Part shown: positions 59,565 through 64,000 of the stretch, piece after piece | Position numbering within the stretch: the stretch's first letter is position 1 | Layout of the letters: every line of letters starts with the position of its first letter | Assembly (NCBI GenBank): GCA_001803165.1 | Contig: MHAZ01000021.1 | Location: 248,001 to 312,000, forward strand | DNA length: 64,000 nucleotides | Direction: 5' to 3' | Source: Stygiobacter sp. RIFOXYC2_FULL_38_25 | GTDB lineage: Bacteria; Bacteroidota; Ignavibacteria; Ignavibacteriales; Melioribacteraceae | The notes under the pieces: generated by a model | The model's input: the letters and a program-made list of their open reading frames with translations, nothing else | What the model was told of the DNA's origin: nothing | Databases searched by the model: none | Made by a program: the position numbers and the translations under genes

Positions 59565-60038
59565 TTAACTTTTCTTTTCAATTTCAAAGTTGGTAACCAT
59601 ATTGAATCTTGTAATCTTAACTTGATCCAGAATGCCCATAATATCTTCAATAATTCCATATTCAGCTGAAGCGTCTGCCTTAACAATTGTTCTCAGCTTA
59701 GGATTCGAGATTCTCGCTTTTATCAAAGTTTCTCCAAGCACTTCCTTTTTAACCGGGCTTGCTTGTTTATACTTGTATTGTGCGCCAAACATTTTTTCCA
59801 TCATTGTTTGAGAATCGAAACCCATGAAAATGGCACCGGTTTTATCAACATAAACCAGCATTGTATTGTTTTCCGGAAGTTTAATTTCCGAATGTGAGGT
59901 TGGTATTACTACTTCAACATCTTCCGGCGGCTTAAACGTAGTTGTAAGCATGAAAAATGTTAAAAGCAAAAACGCCACATCCACAAGCGGAGTCATGTCT
60001 ATTCGAATTGAGACTCTTTTCTTTTTAATGTGCGGCAT
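59565..60038 (-). CDS. exbD: Biopolymer transport protein ExbD (first copy)
   Basis: 157 residues. The basic start (HIKKKRVSIRIDMTPLVDVA) runs into the ExbD membrane helix with its conserved Asp, followed by a periplasmic domain (FKPPEDVEVVIPTSHSEIKL, NTMLVYVDKTGAIFMGFDSQ). Compared with the second copy it has an extra segment (KMFGAQYKYKQASPVKKEVL) in the middle of the periplasmic part. It is nine bases downstream of exbB and 15 bp upstream of the second exbD, all on one transcript. Double exbD operons are common in Bacteroidota. Confidence 0.93.
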   Translation of the reverse strand: MPHIKKKRVSIRIDMTPLVDVAFLLLTFFMLTTTFKPPEDVEVVIPTSHSEIKLPENNTMLVYVDKTGAIFMGFDSQTMMEKMFGAQYKYKQASPVKKEVLGETLIKARISNPKLRTIVKADASAEYGIIEDIMGILDQVKITRFNMVTNFEIEKKS

Positions 60039-60046
60039 TAATTACC

Positions 60047-60838
60047 TCACTTAGATGATTTTAATAATTGCATAACATTGTATTTGGCTTCGTCAATTTG
60101 GAATGAGAAGTTATCAACTTTATTTACGAAAAAGTTATATGCTACAATACCGATAATTGCCGCAATGAGGCCGCCTGCTGTATTAACTAACGCCTCTGAA
60201 ATTCCGGTAGCAAGACCAATAGCGTCTGGTGCACCGCCTGCGGCAAGCGCTTTGAATGAACGAATCATACCAATTACTGTTCCTAAAAGACCAAGCATTG
60301 TTGCAATAGAAGAAATTGTAGAAAGAGCAATTAAGTTTTTTTCGAGAAGTGGTGTTTCGAGCATAAGCGTTTCTTCAACCGCGCGCTCAACTTCTACCAA
60401 TTGTTTTTCTTTTTCAATGGTTGAACCTGTTGCTGTAACTTCTTGATATCTTGTTAAGGCTGATTTTAATACGTTAGCAACTGATCCTCTTTGTTTATCG
60501 CAAAGAGTTACTGCTTCATTAATGTTTCCACTTCTAATTTGATCTATAACTGCTTTGAAAAATTTTGGGATAGGTTGTTTTCCGGCAGCTTTTCTTAAAG
60601 AAAGCGTTCTTTCAATAATTACTGCAATTACCATTATTGATAAACCAAGCAACACAGCAACTATAGGACCGGCTATATATGCTAGCGCTAATAAGTTACC
60701 ATCTAGTGCAACATGCTTCGTACCTTTAGCAGCAAAATCAGCGAAGTTTGCCGGATTACCAAATACGAATTCGTAAATTAAAAACGCGCTAATCATAGCA
60801 ACAAAAGTGAGGGTTACAACAAAAGCGGATTGTTTCAT
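60047..60838 (-). CDS. exbB: MotA/TolQ/ExbB proton-channel family protein
   Basis: 263 residues with an N-terminal helix (VVTLTFVAMISAFLIYEFVF), a second helix (LLALAYIAGPIVAVLLGLSI), a long cytoplasmic region and the ExbB core (ALSTISSIATMLGLLGTVIG, MIRSFKALAAGGAPDAIGLA and EALVNTAGGLIAAIIGIVAY). It forms the pentameric channel energising TonB. AAGGAG lies before the ATG at 60838. It is the first gene of the operon; the upstream region holds two 13-bp palindromes and a sigma-54-like box, so its expression may be controlled by the neighbouring NtrC-type regulator. Confidence 0.94.
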   Translation of the reverse strand: MKQSAFVVTLTFVAMISAFLIYEFVFGNPANFADFAAKGTKHVALDGNLLALAYIAGPIVAVLLGLSIMVIAVIIERTLSLRKAAGKQPIPKFFKAVIDQIRSGNINEAVTLCDKQRGSVANVLKSALTRYQEVTATGSTIEKEKQLVEVERAVEETLMLETPLLEKNLIALSTISSIATMLGLLGTVIGMIRSFKALAAGGAPDAIGLATGISEALVNTAGGLIAAIIGIVAYNFFVNKVDNFSFQIDEAKYNVMQLLKSSK

Positions 60839-60878
60839 TTGTATTACTCCTTGATTATTTAATGTGTTCTGTTAATTA

Positions 60879-60896
60879 CGTGAGAAAAATGTGCCA
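60879..60896 (-). promoter_or_regulatory. Sigma-54-like promoter box before exbB (imperfect)
   Basis: Read on the minus strand, TGGCACA (top-strand 60896-60890) followed by TTTT and TCTCA resembles TGGCACG-N4-TTGCA, with a good -24 and a poor -12 element. It lies about 50 bp before the exbB ATG and 75-110 bp downstream of the palindrome pair, the usual enhancer distance. Confidence 0.35.
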
Positions 60897-60968
60897 CTTC
60901 GATATTTCTCCAGAACTGGCTTTTAAGGGGCTTAAAATGGGGTTTTGAGGGCAATTAAGCAACTACTT

Positions 60969-61003
60969 TTTCAATATGAAATGAAAGCCATTTCAAAATG
61001 AAA
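60969..61003. promoter_or_regulatory. Tandem 13-bp palindromes, candidate enhancer sites
   Basis: TTTCAATATGAAA (60969-60981) and TTTCAAAATGAAA (60991-61003) differ at one base, are both palindromic apart from the centre, and are 22 bp apart centre to centre, i.e. two helical turns. Such spacing is typical of paired dimer sites for NtrC-type activators. They lie between the regulator gene and exbB. Confidence 0.55.
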
Positions 61004-61015
61004 TGCCGCGGGGCA

Positions 61016-62344
61016 TTATAGTCCATATAATTTTCTCTTCCGCCAAAGAGTGGTTTCGGAGATTCCCAATATCCGAGAGGCTTCCTTTGTAGTTGGAGCC
61101 ATTTTAAGAACATCAATTATATGCTGCCTTTCAAGCTCATCTATCTTTTGAACGCTTTGGCTAACCGGCTTTGGTTTAAAACTATTTATTTCTTGCGGTA
61201 GATGTTCCGGCAAAACAGTATCGTTTTTGGCGAAGACGAGTATTCTCTTAACCATAGTCTCAAATTCACGAACGTTTCCGGGCCAATCGTAATCGAGAAG
61301 AAGTTTTTTGGTCTCTTCGGTTATTGTAACATTACGTTGAGCGCCATACTTTGCAACAAAATTTTGAAGCAATGCTTCAATATCATCTTTGCGCTCTCTT
61401 AGCGGCGGAATTTGAAGCCGGACGCCAACTATTCTATAATAGAAATCTTCCCTAATCACTCCGGCGGTAAGATCGGCTTCGACTTTTCTGTTTGTCGCGC
61501 TGATGATTCTTACATCAACTTTACGGGTGATGCTTTCACCCACACGCTCAAACTCCATATTTTGCAAAAAGCGGAGAAGCTTTACTTGCATCTGCTTGGG
61601 AATATCTGCGACTTCATCTAAAAACAAAGTACCGCCGTCTGCTAAATCAAGCCTTCCTACTCTATCTTTTATTGCGGTTGTAAACGCGCCTTTAACATGC
61701 CCGAACAATTCGCTTTCGAATAAGTTTTCGGGAATTGCCGAGCAATTAATTGCAATAAACGGATTGTCTTTTCTGCTTGAGTTAGTATGAATAAATTTTG
61801 CCAGCAGTTCCTTTCCCGTTCCGCTTTCACCTTCAATCAAAACCGGGATATCGCTTTCGGCAACTTCTTTTGCAGTGCGTAAAACTTGTTTTGTCTGTGC
61901 ATTCACCGTAATGAACGATTCGCTGTGTAAAGTTTGCTCAAGCTGGTCTGCTAATCCGCGCGCTTGTTTTACAAGGCGGTGATGCTCGAACGCTTTTTCA
62001 ACTATGTGAAGAAATTCTTTGTGTGTAAACGGTTTGGTAATGTAATCGTGAGCGCCCTTCTTGATTGCCTCAACAGCGCTTTCTATAGAACCGTGTGCGG
62101 TCATCAAAACTATAGTTGTATCGGGCGAATTTTTCTTTATCTCTACGAGTGTAGAAATTCCATCCATCGGCTGCATTTTTAGATCAACGAAAGCGACATC
62201 GAAGAAAACTTCCTTAGTGCGGTTAACTCCATCAACCGGATTTGAAAACACATCGGGATTATATCCGTGCGAAATAAGTGCGAGCTCAATTGTCTTAAGA
62301 ATATTAATCTCGTCATCAATTACTAAAATTCTATTGCTATGCAT
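61016..62344 (-). CDS. NtrC-type sigma-54-dependent response regulator
   Basis: 442 residues. The receiver domain (1-120) has D54 in VAFVDLKMQPMDG, the acidic pair in LVIDDE, and Lys104 in YITKPF. The AAA+ domain has Walker A GESGTGKE (172-179), Walker B GGTLFLDEV (237-245) and the sigma-54 contact loop GAFTTA at 219-224, a variant of GAFTGA. A Fis-type helix-turn-helix ends the protein (TTKEASRILGISETTLWRKR). It should be phosphorylated by the adjacent sensor kinase, whose stop precedes its start by one base. Its targets may include the exbB operon, judging from the palindrome pair just downstream. Whether GAFTTA still contacts sigma-54 is uncertain. Confidence 0.93.
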   Translation of the reverse strand: MHSNRILVIDDEINILKTIELALISHGYNPDVFSNPVDGVNRTKEVFFDVAFVDLKMQPMDGISTLVEIKKNSPDTTIVLMTAHGSIESAVEAIKKGAHDYITKPFTHKEFLHIVEKAFEHHRLVKQARGLADQLEQTLHSESFITVNAQTKQVLRTAKEVAESDIPVLIEGESGTGKELLAKFIHTNSSRKDNPFIAINCSAIPENLFESELFGHVKGAFTTAIKDRVGRLDLADGGTLFLDEVADIPKQMQVKLLRFLQNMEFERVGESITRKVDVRIISATNRKVEADLTAGVIREDFYYRIVGVRLQIPPLRERKDDIEALLQNFVAKYGAQRNVTITEETKKLLLDYDWPGNVREFETMVKRILVFAKNDTVLPEHLPQEINSFKPKPVSQSVQKIDELERQHIIDVLKMAPTTKEASRILGISETTLWRKRKLYGL

Positions 62345-64000
62345 TTACACTACCGGTATTTTAATTTGAAATGTGCTTCCTTTGCCAAGTTCGCTAAAAG
62401 CTTTTATTTCGCCGCTGTGAATTTCGATAATTTCCTTTGCGATTGAAAGACCAAGACCAAGACTTCCGGGCGCCGAGTCATCAATCTGAATAAATTTATC
62501 AAATACTTTTTTAAGATTATCCGGGCTTATTCCAATTCCGGTATCGGAAATTTCGATGAAGAGATCATCTTCCCTTGTAACAAATTCAATTTTAATCTCG
62601 CCGCTGTTTGGTGTAAAGCGAAGGGAATTGGAAACAAGATTTTCAACAGCGCTAATCATACTGTTAATGTTGCCGTTAATACGAGAGCCGGAACTTTTAT
62701 CTATAACCTCTAACTTAATATCTTTTTCTTTAGCCTGAATTGAAAATTTCTTTGTTATGTGTTCGGCAAGTTTTGCGGCTTCAAAAGTCTCAAACTTAAT
62801 CCTGCCGATGTTTGCTTCCAGCTTGGTTAGCTCTAAAATTTCGTAAACAAGCTTGTTCAAGCGGTCGTAATCTTCTTTCATAGAAACAATAAGATCGTGC
62901 TGTTTATCATTAACGCTGCCAACAACTCCATCTTCAAACAAACCAAGCGCCATTCCCATCGAAGTAAGGGGCGTTTTAAGTTCGTGAGAAACCTTTGCGA
63001 TGAACTCACTTTTCATTCTATCTAACTCTTGGTACTTGGTTACATCGTTGAAGACAAAGACCGTTCCTTGTGTTTCACTTTCCGGTATATCCAGAGTAGC
63101 CGTCATAACATTGAAATATTTCTGCGAGCCTTCACTGTCTTTAATGTTTATTATCTCATCTTTCTTCGTCTGGAGATCAATCTTGCTTTTATTCCTCGCT
63201 TTGGTTCGTTCATGCCTAAGAATTTTTTTGATTTCCGAATTCTTAATTGCCTTCTCCCCAAAAATTTGGTTAAACGCTTTGTTGGAAAGAAGCACTTTGA
63301 AGTTTTCATCAACCATTAACACCGGCTCGTTCATACCTTCAATCAGCAGTTCCGATTTTCTTTTTTCATAAAGAATTTTGTTGAGGTTTAACTGCTCATA
63401 CCTTTCAAGCCGCTCGCTCATCTTGTTAAACTCATCTGCAAGCGTGTTAATTTCATCCGAATTTTCATCTAATTCTATCCGCTCGCTAAAATTTCCCTCG
63501 GCAATATGAGAAACAGTTTGCCGCAGCTTGGTAATTGGTCTTACAATGTAGTTGGAGAATTTTGTACCGAATACAAGGCTGATAAAAATTGCGCCGAGAA
63601 GAATTAGAAGAATGGTAATAGCGGCGGTTTGGGTAATTGTCTTAACGTCTTGAACAGAATCGTTAAGAGAAGTGTGGTTTAATAAAAGAATTTTGTTGCA
63701 CTTTCCTTTTATAGATTGAAGCTGCATAATCAAATTTCCGAGATCAACTTTTACTTTTGGCGCTTCTCCCCGAAGAAATATTTTATAATCCAGCGTGTTA
63801 ATGTTTTCTTCTTTGAACTTGGTAAGCTCAATCTGCATCTCGTTAAGAATTTTATGTTCTTCGTTTGAAAGCGCCAGTTCTCTTGTTTTTTGGTGCCAAT
63901 CAAAAAATTCGTTTGTGCTGTTTGTAAATAGGCTGTCTCCTCTTGCAAAATCCTGGTTAAACATTATAATTACGGCTTCAACCTGCTCATCCAAAGACTT
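62345..64000 (-). CDS. Membrane sensor histidine kinase (5' end cut by window edge)
   Basis: At least 551 codons; the frame is open to the window edge, so the N-terminus with the first membrane helix is missing. Visible parts are an extracytoplasmic helical sensor region (about the first 115 residues), a membrane helix (ITQTAAITILLILLGAIFIS), a HAMP domain (NYIVRPITKLRQTVSHIAEG), a PAS domain (IEGMNEPVLMVDENFKVLLS), the H box AKVSHELKTPLTSMG and the ATPase domain with N, G1 (EISDTGIGISPDNLKK) and G2 (SLGLGLSIAKEIIEIHSGEI) boxes. It autophosphorylates on His and passes the phosphate to the adjacent NtrC-type regulator. The signal is unknown; four-helix-bundle-like sensing is inferred. Confidence 0.93.
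   Translation of the reverse strand, partial: KSLDEQVEAVIIMFNQDFARGDSLFTNSTNEFFDWHQKTRELALSNEEHKILNEMQIELTKFKEENINTLDYKIFLRGEAPKVKVDLGNLIMQLQSIKGKCNKILLLNHTSLNDSVQDVKTITQTAAITILLILLGAIFISLVFGTKFSNYIVRPITKLRQTVSHIAEGNFSERIELDENSDEINTLADEFNKMSERLERYEQLNLNKILYEKRKSELLIEGMNEPVLMVDENFKVLLSNKAFNQIFGEKAIKNSEIKKILRHERTKARNKSKIDLQTKKDEIINIKDSEGSQKYFNVMTATLDIPESETQGTVFVFNDVTKYQELDRMKSEFIAKVSHELKTPLTSMGMALGLFEDGVVGSVNDKQHDLIVSMKEDYDRLNKLVYEILELTKLEANIGRIKFETFEAAKLAEHITKKFSIQAKEKDIKLEVIDKSSGSRINGNINSMISAVENLVSNSLRFTPNSGEIKIEFVTREDDLFIEISDTGIGISPDNLKKVFDKFIQIDDSAPGSLGLGLSIAKEIIEIHSGEIKAFSELGKGSTFQIKIPVV

Noticed and set aside
1-64000. tRNA, rRNA or CRISPR array
   Set aside because: No tRNA cloverleaf with CCA-compatible ends, no rRNA-like stretch and no regularly spaced direct repeats were seen in the intergenic regions.

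Overview
Likely host. The window has low-to-moderate GC, many short intergenic palindromes, a Por/T9SS-type C-terminal sorting domain (10604-12352), DUF1569 and DUF1648 families, an ExbB-ExbD-ExbD-TonB-PstS-TPR operon and TAnnTTTG-like promoter elements. This points to the Bacteroidota/Ignavibacteriota-Chlorobi group, and the sorting-domain style (a YPNPFNPTT start and a GxYIATIQ-like end) is most like Ignavibacteria. This placement is inferred from protein style; no rRNA gene is present.

Layout. 1-9 kb: the start of a MarR regulator, DUF2203, OsmC, arginase, an 1868-residue fusion protein and an SPFH/band-7 protein. 9-15.4 kb: a lipoprotein, a T9SS cargo protein, PspC-type membrane proteins and an ECF sigma/anti-sigma pair. 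15.5-25.8 kb: alaS with an unusual insertion, an ABC-2 exporter, a LytTR regulator with a degenerate receiver, a porin plus ammonium transporter, tag and an aldehyde dehydrogenase. 25.8-35 kb: a PhoH/PIN ATPase, a GxxExxY protein in repeat tracts, archaeal-type gatE and gatD, ada, DUF1203, and a three-Cys-motif protein next to its frameshifted TcmP partner. 35-43.9 kb: a tricorn-like protease, a ferredoxin, two tandem paralogous secreted proteins followed by a cloverleaf-like inverted-repeat element, and a second ECF sigma/anti-sigma(FecR) pair. 43.9-51.3 kb: a glycosidase locus (GH20, GH125, and a GH92-GH47 fusion) whose enzyme set matches stepwise removal of GlcNAc and mannose from high-mannose N-glycans. 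51.4-60.8 kb: kup with a 40-residue membrane partner, an amino-acid permease behind a perfect 21-bp palindrome, pyrophosphatase, and the TonB energy-transduction operon. 60.9-64 kb: an NtrC-type response regulator and its sensor kinase (cut by the window edge), with two 13-bp palindromes 22 bp apart between the regulator and exbB.

Most notable. (1) The 1868-residue protein carries a degenerate aminotransferase-like domain, an aminotransferase domain with an intact PLP lysine motif, and a full-length divergent PEP-carboxylase-like domain whose motifs are collinear with E. coli PEPC. This suggests a one-polypeptide route from PEP to aspartate, or a dead or regulatory derivative. (2) A GH92-GH47 fusion sits in an N-glycan-degrading cluster. 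(3) An archaeal-type GatDE amidotransferase occurs in a bacterial context, flanked by repeat tracts. (4) TcmP is split by a single-base frameshift at a T-run. (5) There is a possible enhancer pair and sigma-54-like promoter in front of exbB. (6) A 131-bp MITE supplies the upstream start region of the GH125 gene.

All functions are read from sequence motifs and recollection of families; no search was run.
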